This document shows, in pieces, positions 1 to 9,533 of a stretch of DNA of 64,000 nt (position 1 is the stretch's first letter; each line of letters starts with the position of its first letter). Under the pieces are notes generated by a model that was not told the DNA's origin, made no database searches, and saw nothing but the letters and a program-made list of their open reading frames with translations. Both the position numbers and the translations under genes were made by a program. The DNA lies in the NCBI GenBank assembly GCA_008360975.2, contig CM039181.1, forward strand, positions 6,990,380 through 7,054,379, written 5' to 3'. This DNA comes from Lichenostomus cassidix. Its lineage: Eukaryota > Chordata > Aves > Passeriformes > Meliphagidae.

Positions 1-593
1 GCATTATCTGCAGAAAAAACCAGATAAGTGGTAGCTCATTAAGCTGAGAACTTGTCTTCCTCTTAGCTGACATTTTCTTAATTTGACTGTGGAGAAAAAT
101 AAGTAAATACAACTCAAAATGGCAGTGTGTAAAATACTGTTAATCTGACCACAGGGCAAAGGCTTAAATGCTTTTCTGCCCACAAAGTTTGTATATACCC
201 AGCCAAAGTTTTGTTATTGAGTGAAATTCTTGATGTTATATGTGAAACACTGACCTCTTTATTGTGTCACCTTACTGGCTGTTTTTGCAAGCCTCAGTAA
301 GATCCTTGAGTCGCTTGGGATTTTGTAATTTAATAAGAGCATGGTGAGCTGCATCCTGGAAGTGTAATATTCTTATGGCTTCTCACTTTTAATTATTGGA
401 TGACATTAGTACTTGTTTTGTAGAGACTTCTGTCTTTGGCATTCATCAAGGGAAAAGAGTATCATCATGATTTCAGATATTCTAAATGCTATGTACATAG
501 CTCATTACTTGGGATAATCTGACAGCTTTTGGAACATCATGCTCTCTGCTTGGAAATTATACAACTCTTTTTTAACCTGTGTTTTGTTTCCAG
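1..593 (+). other. TXNRD1: TXNRD1 intron (3' part), upstream of the first exon seen
   Basis: This is AT-rich non-coding sequence ending in a polypyrimidine tract and a CAG acceptor at 591-593, directly before a TXNRD1 coding exon. The exon that precedes it in the protein (the stretch around GACGLSEE in the recalled human sequence) is not seen here and must lie upstream of the window. No other feature was recognised in it. Confidence 0.8.
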
Positions 594-689
594 GTGTACC
601 ACAGTCATTTCTGGCCACTGGAGTGGACTGTGCCATCCAGAGACAACAACAAATGCTATGCAAAGATAATTTGCAATATTCAAGATAAT
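594..689 (+). CDS. TXNRD1: TXNRD1 coding exon, interface domain part 1
   Basis: This internal exon encodes 32 residues, from [13 protein letters not shown] through [13 protein letters not shown], and matches the C-terminal interface (dimerisation) domain of thioredoxin reductase 1 almost residue for residue against the recalled human protein ([26 protein letters not shown]). It is 96 nt, phase 0 at both ends, with a CAG acceptor at 591-593 and a GTAAGT donor at 690. TXNRD1 uses NADPH and FAD to reduce thioredoxin in the cytosol. The interface domain holds the two antiparallel subunits together so that the C-terminal Cys-Sec pair of one meets the N-terminal disulfide of the other. The exon joins in frame to the one at 2835. 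The paralogues TXNRD2 and TXNRD3 are less likely because the later VFTTLSVTKRSG segment, the 3'UTR and the CHST11 neighbour all fit TXNRD1. Confidence 0.95.
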
Positions 690-2834
690 GTAAGTGCATC
701 TTTCTTTCTGTATGTTTATCATAGGGACTGTTGATGATATAACAGCTATAAATAGGTTATTTTAAAAAAATTAAAATTAATTTAAATTTGCCTACCTTTG
801 GAAATGTAATAAATATTTATAGTGATACAATACTTCAGTGTTTACAAGACCAACTCCCAGTAAAATACAAAATTCTACCATTGCTGTTGGTATATGGTAC
901 TTCTTCCGTATACATAAAATAAGAAGCAGAGATCTTTAAGATCGTTGATTAAGTTTGAGAGGTGAGCAAATCAATGCATGTAAAAGTGGTTAGAAGTTAT
1001 ATTGGTTTATTCTCTCCTTCCCAAATGTGGACATTGTTTTCTGGGAGATTCTTCTGTCTGAAATTGAGGTCTCTCAGAAATCATCACAACCTGTAACCTC
1101 TCCAAACTCACATGTGTCCATAAAACTCTCGAGCTTGTTCTAACAGGATAATGTATCCTCCCTGCACAAATCTCATTTAGGGTGATAATACCAGGATTAT
1201 CCTTGGACTAGGATGGAATTTCCTGGCAATGGAAATGTGCAGTACCTGCTGAAGCAAAAGCAAAACTAGTAATTAGTTAAAAGAATTGGTGTGCCCATCT
1301 CAGAATGATCATCAACTGTTTAATAAAATTTATTTCATTTTAATAATATAAATTATTATGAAGAGTAATATGCTATTAAAATGTATTCCTGTTAAAGAAG
1401 GTGACACAGCTATCTGTCCTAAAAAAACCCCCAAATCTTACTTTACCTACCTTCATTTTTCCTTAGATACAGATTTATCTTCCTGCAGTCTAAGCATCAT
1501 GTCACCATTCTGTAAAATTTGCAAACCTGTCAGATTTTGCCCATTTCCTCTTTCTGGAGGAGTTTGCAGTAGTGTGGAAGGTATCTTAGAACCCCTGACT
1601 ATGTTCTAGTCCAAAATTAATTGAGAAAATGCAAAGGTTTAATGGTGATTTGAAGTGTTTCATTAATTTGTTTTCTCTTCTTGTCCTGAAAATTTGAAAC
1701 ACGTTTAAACATCTAGGTGTAGTGTTAAAAGTTACCCTGGAAAAAAAAATTGTTCAGTAACTAAACTCTCATTACCTTGATTTCATTACTATGGTTTTAT
1801 TTTGACATATGCCCATATTTTTAAAGGAAAATAAAGATAATTCCATTTTAGTTATTATTCAATTATAGCTTTTCTTATTTAAATAAATTTTGTGGCAAAT
1901 CTCAGTCCTCAGACTTACTGAAAGAATAATAACCTTTCAGTTATACATAGTATCCACTACACCAAATATGTGATATTTAGCAGGAAGAGCAGATAACTCT
2001 TGATACTCTACATCTATTCTCACCAAAATCTGATGAATTCCCTGAAGATCACTAAAGCCCACATCAGCTGACACGTGCTAAATTTTCACATTTCTCTCTT
2101 TAAGAAAAGCAGATCAGGTCAGTAGAACTTGTTCTGCTGAATGTTTTCTGAGGATGAATGTGCAGTGTGGTATTTTGCAATTGAATAGGAGTAGAGATGG
2201 AAGAAGTGTGACTATTACCCTCCTTATTACTGGGTGGGTTTTTGCCAGTCTCTAAGTATATTATCTCCCAGTGAAATCCAACAAGTAGTTGAAAATTTTG
2301 CTATAATACACTTCTTGCCACGTCTGGTTGGCCACAACTTCAGCTTGTGGTCCTTTCCTGTGAGCAGCTATCAAACTGAAAATTCTTCAGCAGATACAGA
2401 CCATGGAGCCACCCACCACAGGCCCTCCTACTGAAAACCTTCTTGCAGGGTGCTCACCTTTACTTAGGCAAGGATTCTGTTGCAATGAGTGGAATAACTT
2501 ACCTGAATAAAAATTAATTGTGTTTATGATTTGGGCACACATGATGGAGCACAGACCACGGGGTGTGTTAAATTTGTATGCTCTTGATGTCCTCCTGTAC
2601 AAAACTTTGTAAGGAAGCTGACTCCTGAGTTCCTAGTTGAGTCTTTGGAGAGAGAGAACAAAATTACACCATCTGTTGGTGCTAATGATAGTTCACATTT
2701 TAGTGGTTACATTAATTTGTGATATGTTTTGTGAGGTGATTAAAATATATACTCTGAGTAAGAAAACCTTACATGTTGTCTAAAGAGAACTGAATTCACG
2801 ACTGTGCTTGCATTTGATTATCTTTGGCATTTAG
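690..2834 (+). other. TXNRD1: TXNRD1 intron
   Basis: This 2145-nt intron lies between two TXNRD1 exons, with a GTAAGT donor at 690 and a TTTAG acceptor at 2830-2834. It is AT-rich with several short A runs. I see no exon, repeat element or RNA gene in it. The short open frames inside it have no recognisable protein. Confidence 0.9.
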
Positions 2835-2978
<144 letters not shown>

Positions 2979-3507
2979 TGATATCACCTCCCTCACAGCC
3001 CAGCTTTCATTGCATTCTGGGGTAAGGTGGTGGAAATCTGAATAACAGAGCTCTATTAAAGAGGTCCAGATTTGTGGGGAATTAGGGGGAGGAAAGGACA
3101 GGAAATTATCTGGTTTTAATATTTAGAATTCTAACATTTAGGCTTAGTCTGGGATATTTAATTTTTCTTTTTGTGTGTTCATTTATGAAAAGTTCAACTC
3201 TCCAGTTCTCTCTCTGTTGGGGAGTATTTCTCCAACTCAAGATTATGAAGGCTTCAAATACTGTTTCTGCTAAAGTGGTTGTCAAAACTAGATTAGTATA
3301 GTCAAAATAAGCTTACAAACTGGTGCTGGGGAAGGGAACCAACTACATGGCAATTTTTCTATTAAACTCTCTCCTCTTAAAGATCTTCTCTTTATTCTAT
3401 AGGCCTTCAGTTCATGAAGCCACACAAACATTTCTTCTGTTTATCTTGTTGTTCCTCTTTAACAAAGAGCTCAATTTTCCCTAACAGGTGTGGGACAGCT
3501 GCTCCCA

Positions 3508-3530
3508 GATGTAAATCAGAGATTTACATC
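3508..3530. repeat. Perfect inverted repeat, 10-bp arms, 3-nt spacer
   Basis: The arms GATGTAAATC (3508-3517) and GATTTACATC (3521-3530) are exact reverse complements around AGA. Each arm contains ATGTAAAT, a variant of the POU octamer ATGCAAAT. The repeat could form a small hairpin or be a paired binding site. It lies in the last TXNRD1 intron. A function is not shown. Confidence 0.6.
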
Positions 3531-5450
3531 AGAGATTGATTTCAGTAGCATTAGGACCAGCTTATGTTAGCTGAGGATCCCTGAAAGCTCATTTCTGACC
3601 TGTGTAAATCTTTGTTCAGAATCTCTGGTTGTGTAAGATATCAAGTATTCCAAGGGTGCACCAGGATGCTGCTCTGCAGAAATGACATCCACCTCTCCTC
3701 TTTCCCATTTTCAAGGTGGTTTAGTAAAAGCCATGTAATAAGAACTGCATTAATGGAATGGACCTCCAGCAATCTGAATCATCTTCAAAGCATCCCCAAT
3801 ATAGATTCTGTTCTTTGTAGCATCATCTAATGGTGTTCTTGGAGGCCCTGGAGAGGGGTAGCAGGTCCTTGTCTCACCAGGGCCATGTGGAGGGGGATCT
3901 CTGAGGGAGGCATTAAACCTGGGAACTCAAGTGGGCTATTAGCATATGCAGTGTGAAGAGAGGATGAGAGTCATAATTTATTCTGGACATCTGAGCTGCT
4001 AAAATTGAAACTGAATAGAATGATGATTAGACATAATTCAGGGAGGTAATTTCAGATAATCATATTTGTTTGAGTGGGGGAGGAAGAAATTGGCTCAAGA
4101 GAAATAAGCTATTTAAAAGCTCCAGGGAACAGCGATCATTTTTAGTGACAGTCTTCAAAAGGGTTTTTTATGCTTTTGCTTAATTTAATCTCTTGAGCAG
4201 TAAACAAAAATCAAAGTGCAAGATGGCACTCTTTGATTAGAAAAATGCTTAAAAACTGTTTGGAATTAGTGAGGAAAGAGCATATTGGGTGAATAGAATG
4301 ATGGATAATATCTGTTATTTTTGCTACATCTCTGTAAAAGTTAAGGAAAATGAAGTGTGATTTGAACAGGAAAGGGGCAGTGTTACAGGGTCAAATACTG
4401 ACATCTTCACTGGCACTAGGACTAATTAATTGCTAAGTCTCCTGTAAAACATGATATTATTTCACTTGAAAAGACCTTAAAACTGAGGGTCTCATTCTCA
4501 CTGCTTACAAATGAGAGCCAGATTTCACTTCTCTTCTTGGAGCAGCATTTTATTCTGCAGAAAACGTGAGTTCAGGATGGAATTTTTTGCAAGGTGAAGT
4601 CCAAATAACTGCAAGCACAGAACTGGAAGGACATCAGCCCTACAGAGAATTACATCTCAGCCTCTATTTAGCCGTGCTGCCTGAAATTCGGGGGGTACAA
4701 TTGAGTATCTGGGATGGAGAGAAATTGTCTTCTGAAAGGTGGGGTGATTCTTCCAGGTAGCAAATGATGGCTTTCCAGCCATTGGATCTAAGGTTTTGTC
4801 TTAAATAATGAACAAATTCTGACCAAAAATTCATGTTTCCAATAATTATCAAATTACTCCAGCTGGCTTACTGGAGAGCAGTGGTCCCCTCCCACACCTG
4901 GAGCTTGCAGTCTGGCCAGGAGGAAAGCAGTTAAATTTTGTGCTTTTTAGTCTTGGTCTTTTGAAGTGAAATAATAAATGAAGACTCCCATCTGTTGTCA
5001 GGCTGTGGATCAGAAATAAAGAGTTCAAACCCCTTTCTCAAGACATACACTATATTTTAAATACATCACTGTTCTTCTGGCATATATATTAGGCATGCAT
5101 TTGTCTTCCTGATTTGTGTATAATGCTTTATGTGCATATAGAAAGTGGAAGAGGTTTATCATTTATTGATGTTGTTCTCTGAAGAGCTGCTAGCAGCCTT
5201 AATGCAGCAAAGCTTCTACTTAGAGAAATATAGGTCTTTCTGATCCCCATTATCTTTAGATTTCAGTGTTATTTGCGTAGCTGAAATGTGTATGTACTTT
5301 TTTCTATGCTAAGTTCATTCTTCCTGAGAGATGGCTTTGATGATAGCTAATTATTGGAACTTTGAAGCATTTGGATTGCAGAGGTTTTCATTTCCTTTAT
5401 TCCTTTCTATATTATATGTATGCAAAACTACACAATTATTTGCATAGTAA

Positions 5451-5469
5451 AGTATTAGTATTAGTATTA
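5451..5469. repeat. Short TATTAG-type simple repeat
   Basis: AGTATT is repeated three times in tandem, followed by a partial copy, inside the last TXNRD1 intron. This is ordinary microsatellite-like sequence. Confidence 0.7.
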
Positions 5470-6127
5470 AACAAGTTTTTGTAGAATTTTTCTTCCCAAA
5501 TTTTCATATCTGTTAATTTTACAATAATTATTTTTTGAATATGTTGTTTTCTTTAATGTGACTTGAAAGCAGTAAAGATTGGAATTTTTCAAACTAGTTT
5601 TACAAAGTGTTTTTACAACTATTGTCAAGAGGACACAGATCCCAAAAATAATACCTGCATCAGCAATCAGTTCCACATTTCTATAATGTCTAGAAAGGCA
5701 CAAAGGCAAAATTCTCTCCAAATGCCCAGACCTGAGTTAACATCACTTTCCCAAACAAAGAAGTTTTCTTTGAGCCATAAAGACACTTATTCATTAGGTA
5801 TACTGGAGGTTATTATTGCTAAGTTTGTTCCCACTGTAAAAATTTAGGAGCATTAGGACAAGAGGTGGTATAAAACCATGTGACTTCCTTAATTCTTTCT
5901 TTTCCACTGCAAAAGGAAGTGCATAAGGTAAATGAAAAGAACAAAAGTTATTTGTAGCCATGTGTGCTGTTTAGTGGCAAGGATTTTAAATGTATGATTT
6001 TCATTATTATTTTCTCACTTTAAGAAATGGCTGCTATTTTGAGCATCATGACCAAGTTAATCTTCCAGAAAAAAAAGAAAAATTAATTTTAGCCATACTA
6101 AGACTCTTCTTTTCTCTTTCTCTCAAG

Positions 6128-6196
6128 GTGTTCACCACCCTGTCTGTGACTAAGCGTTCTGGTGAGAGCACCACTGTGAGTGGCTGCTGAGGTTAA
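6128..6196 (+). CDS. TXNRD1: TXNRD1 terminal coding exon with in-frame TGA selenocysteine
   Basis: This exon encodes 22 residues plus stop: VFTTLSVTKRSGESTTVSGC, then TGA (6188-6190), GGT and TAA (6194-6196). The end Gly-Cys-Sec-Gly is the hallmark C-terminal redox centre of thioredoxin reductases. TGA is read as selenocysteine when a SECIS element lies in the 3'UTR, as it does here at about 6427-6509. VFTTLSVTKRSG is identical to the recalled human TXNRD1 segment. The next seven residues, ESTTVSG, differ from the recalled mammalian ASILQAG, so the flexible arm bearing the redox pair is divergent while the GCUG end is intact. A conventional gene caller would stop at TGA and lose the last two residues (Sec-Gly). 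Confidence 0.96.
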
Positions 6197-6426
6197 AGAG
6201 CCCCATTCTTGCTACTGCCAGAGACTGACTTTCATCAGTGTCTGACTCCTGCAATTCAGAAGGAAGGTTTTGGGAGAAGTCAGCCCTGGACACCTGCAGA
6301 AATGTGTAGAGCTTAACCTGGACTTTCCATCGTCCTGAGGAGAAGAGCTCTGTGGGAGTTGGTCACTTGTGGTGATTGGCTGGCAATTAGCAATGCAATG
6401 GGAATCTTGGCTGTCGAGTTAGTGAT

Positions 6427-6509
6427 TAGCAGGGCATGTAAGAAATGCCTTCATGAAGTCATAGCCCAAAGCCTGCATTGTCTGGTGGGCAGTGATGGAA
6501 GAACTGCTA
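6427..6509 (+). promoter_or_regulatory. TXNRD1: SECIS element of TXNRD1
   Basis: This RNA stem-loop directs selenocysteine insertion at the upstream TGA. The proposed quartet is ATGA (6453-6456) facing GGAA (6497-6500), giving the tandem G.A pairs typical of the SECIS core. Above it, 6458-6462 pairs with 6492-6496 and GCCC (6464-6467) with GGGC (6487-6490). The AA of the apical region is at 6468-6470. The basal helix TAGCAG (6427-6432) pairs with CTGCTA (6504-6509). A small side hairpin, GGCAT (6433-6437) with ATGCC (6445-6449), lies in the 5' strand. The same layout, including the ATGAAGTCA and GTGATGGAA blocks, is recalled from human TXNRD1. It starts about 230 nt after the stop codon, which suits the family. 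The pairing was drawn by eye and not computed. Confidence 0.8.
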
Positions 6510-6680
6510 GCACAGCTGGACAACAACTGTTCTGATTTGGCTTTATTCCTCTCTAGTTTCTTTCTGGAACATTCCTTGCTAGTTCTTCCCAGAACAAAGA
6601 ACTTCCCAACTCAGAAAAATCCCAAGTTCAGGTTACTGAATCAGATAAAACAGCTCCTGTGTGCTGGGTTATGACACACC

Positions 6681-6711
6681 AAGTGCAAGGTCTCCTCATG
6701 AGCATGCACTT
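6681..6711 (+). repeat. Short hairpin in the TXNRD1 3'UTR
   Basis: AAGTGCA (6681-6687) is the exact reverse complement of TGCACTT (6705-6711), giving a 7-bp stem with a 17-nt loop. It lies 170 nt beyond the SECIS. It lacks SECIS core features, and any role in mRNA stability is unknown. Confidence 0.4.
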
Positions 6712-7204
6712 TACCAGCTCACATGCCTATGGAGGGGAAGTTCTACTTGTTTGTTCATGAGGAAGAAAATAGCCTTGAAAAATATTTAGTACCAGCTAAA
6801 ATAACTTATTTCTTGCCTTCCAAACTGATTCTGTTGTAAATTTTTATTTAGAGAGCCTTATTTGTGAAAACATTCTTCTCAGTGAGAAAGGAACATAATT
6901 TATTAAGGCCTTTTGATACAGAAAGTTGTTGGGTTTCTTCCCTGAAAGGAACAACTGTGCTTTAAACACAGATGTGAATATCTTTCTTGAAGCTTGTGTG
7001 ATTATAATGAGTCCGGTTTGGAGCTGACAGAATTCCAGTGTTGAATGAATTATACTTCCAAGAACTCTGTGTAATTTTATTAAATTTGAGTAAATTTCTT
7101 TCTTTCAAGGGGAGCTGTCATGAGCTGCACTGTTTCAGGTCTAAACTGGCCACTTTGCACACAAAATGTTGAGATTTCCCTGAGATTAGTGAGCTCACAG
7201 AATC

Positions 7205-7285
7205 AAAAAAAAATACTCAACCAAACAACACCCCCCCAAAACAACTAAACAAACAAACCAAACCAGCCAAACTCCAAAAACCAAT
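7205..7285. repeat. A/C-rich simple sequence
   Basis: This is a low-complexity stretch of A runs, a C7 run and repeated AAAC/ACCA units within the probable TXNRD1 3'UTR. No coding or structural role is evident. Confidence 0.7.
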
Positions 7286-7810
7286 AGTGAAAAATCTCTT
7301 ATGCAGATAGGATCCAGAAGTTGTATTTAGTTCCATGTGTGGTATGTTTTATATTTAATTAAGAAAACATACTTTTAAAACAGAGGTTTCCATGGAAAAT
7401 ACCAGATTCTTGAATATTGAATATTCATTGATATTATCCCCTGCATTGGATAAGCTGCATACATACTTGTCAAAAATGGCAAAAATGTCTCTTTGTAATG
7501 GAAATGAATATGTTTTTTGTATCTGTTTTTCCATTTCCCTCTGTTTTAGCAGAAAGTTTTGGATTACTTTTATTAAGTGGTTCTTGGGAGTTCAGTAATG
7601 TGGAATGAACTAGGGGTGAATTGCCCAGCCCTGTGGGCAGAATGCCTTATGCCTAAATTCCTACCTGGTAACAAATTCTTGTATTTCTACTGAGATTTCT
7701 AAAATAGTGTTGTAAGTTATTTTTATAAACCCATACATAACAGAAGGATTTTTAAACGTGTTTTGTATGGTATTTAGAATGGTCTGTGATGTTATTTTTC
7801 TGGCCAGTTT

Positions 7811-7820
7811 AATAAATAAA
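7811..7820 (+). promoter_or_regulatory. TXNRD1: Candidate TXNRD1 poly(A) signal (two overlapping AATAAA)
   Basis: AATAAA occurs at 7811-7816 and again at 7815-7820, about 1.6 kb past the stop codon. Overlapping hexamers and a distance typical of vertebrate TXNRD1 3'UTRs make this the best candidate for the transcript end. An earlier ATTAAA at 7079 and later AATAAA hexamers near 9224 and 9593 are alternatives. Confidence 0.4.
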
Positions 7821-7906
7821 TTGAATATTTGCACAAGCAGATGCTCCTTTTGATGCCTCTTCCAAGCAGACACCAGGTGACAGCAAGGTGACTGTTTTTC
7901 CAAGGG

Positions 7907-7920
7907 CCAGAAGAGGGCAC
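7907..7920 (+). promoter_or_regulatory. CTCF-like motif just downstream of TXNRD1
   Basis: CCAGAAGAGGGCAC matches the 14-base CTCF core consensus CCASYAGRKGGCRS at 13 positions; the one mismatch is at the Y. It sits about 90 bp beyond the candidate TXNRD1 poly(A) signal, a common place for insulator sites. Motif match only; occupancy is unknown. Confidence 0.45.
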
Positions 7921-9487
7921 CGTGATAAACCCAGCTCAATTTGCCTTTGTCTCTTGGATTTTGAAGGTAGATATTTCTCTGAAAAACGGTTTCAGGCTGT
8001 TTCATGTGCATTTGTTTTGCATGTTAAACATTTGAGAAGGACTTACTTCAAACCCAGGAGTGCAGAATCCTGAGCTGCATGTTTCAGCACATGGATAGCA
8101 GCATTTTCAAGCAGGTCTGTAAGAAATTCAGGTCCTGGAAATCAGTGTCCTTTATTTCCTGGAAGGAATAAGACCCGTATGAACTTGGCTTTGCAAAGCT
8201 GGACCTTCATGTATCTATTCTTAAGGATCATGTTATCATTAATGATGCATATTTCTACACTGGTTGCTTACAATTCAGTAGTTGTTGAGTTTAATTACTT
8301 CTGGTTTTACTTTAAATTTAAAATGGTGGGAATTTTTTTGGTAGGGCTTTTTCTATCACTTCTCCATAAGGAAAACATTCTCAGGTGTGTATTTATGTCA
8401 TCTGTGGATGATGATAGAGGTATATAGTGTATTATCACATAAGGATTTATTAAATATCAAAGCTAAGTATTCCATGGTTTTAACAAATTAAGCATACTTT
8501 GGGTAATGCATGCTTTGGAAGCACATACTAGAAAATTAATTAAGCTCAACAGCATTTATGTTCAGCTCTAATTTATGGCTGAGTCTTTCACACAAGACTT
8601 GATAGATACCTTCCAGGTCAGAATAGGGTACAAATGTTTGTGGTAAATGTCCTGTTCTGTTGTGCAGAATTTGACTTTACACATACGATTTCTTTTTCTT
8701 TCAATTGTCCTTTTTATCTCTTTTCTAGAAGCTAGAAATCTTCCTAGTTACAGACTTGTCTTAGGGACTTCTCCCACAGCATTTTTACATCTTAAACCCA
8801 TGAAATAAGCTGGCACCAAGTGGAGTATATATCAGGACAGAGAGGGAAGGCTTTCCTTTCCCCTAGCAAACCTCCACGACTGGCCTTGCTCAGCACCACA
8901 GTGACTCCTGACCTGCCCCTCATGCTGGCTGACAATCAGGTACCAACAAGGGATGCTTTTCTGCCAAGGAGGCCATGCTGTGGCCAGAGCCCTGGAGAGA
9001 GCTCATTCCCTGCTGCAGCTGGCCATCATGAGCCCAAAGAAATGTCCATCCCCTTCTTTAGACTGTAACAGAACCCTACTTACTGACAAATCTGCAGCTA
9101 AACCCCAGATTCTTCTTTCCTCTGTATATCCTTGTCTCAGCAAGCAATTCTTCCCTTGACAACAGGTTTTACCCTAGGTTAGACACAGAGTAAATTGAGC
9201 TCTGCCTTTTTGCTTGCTTTCAAAAATAAATGGTAACACATTTAGCCTGAAGATCTGCTTTCCCTTTTAATGTAAATTGACCACCCACAGCCAGGAGTGT
9301 GTGTGTGCCACACAGTGTGATGTGAGGTAGGCAAAAGTGGTGACTTGCTTTTGGGTTTGGCCCAGAGCAGCTTTTCCCACTCTGGAGCTCATGCACCATT
9401 ACATGTATTTATGTCTATATATACATGGACTGTGGGATGGGGCAACTCAAGGTCTCTGCAGGCAAATTTTCCCTTGGGTAACACTTT

Positions 9488-9533
9488 GGGAAGAAGGAAG
9501 GGAGGAAGGGAGGAGGAGAGATGCAGAGGGGGA
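9488..9533. repeat. Purine-rich GGAA/GAGG tract
   Basis: This is a nearly pure G/A strand built of GGAAGGGA and GAGGAGA units, a polypurine-polypyrimidine low-complexity run. No other signal was seen. Confidence 0.7.

Larger units (their letters stand above)
6197..7835 (+). other. TXNRD1: TXNRD1 3'UTR (end approximate)
   Basis: Non-coding sequence after the TAA at 6194-6196. The part around 6427-6509 aligns with the 3'UTR of human TXNRD1 as recalled (shared ATGAAGTCA and GTGATGGAA blocks), which supports both gene identity and UTR status. Possible poly(A) signals are ATTAAA at 7079 and overlapping AATAAA at 7811 and 7815. The second set is used here as the provisional end. The true cleavage site cannot be fixed from sequence alone. 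Confidence 0.55.

Noticed and set aside
6493..6496. TGAT taken as the 3' quartet of the SECIS
   Set aside because: With TGAT as the quartet the adjacent bases do not pair. Shifting the core to GGAA (6497-6500) gives a continuous helix, so that fold was preferred.
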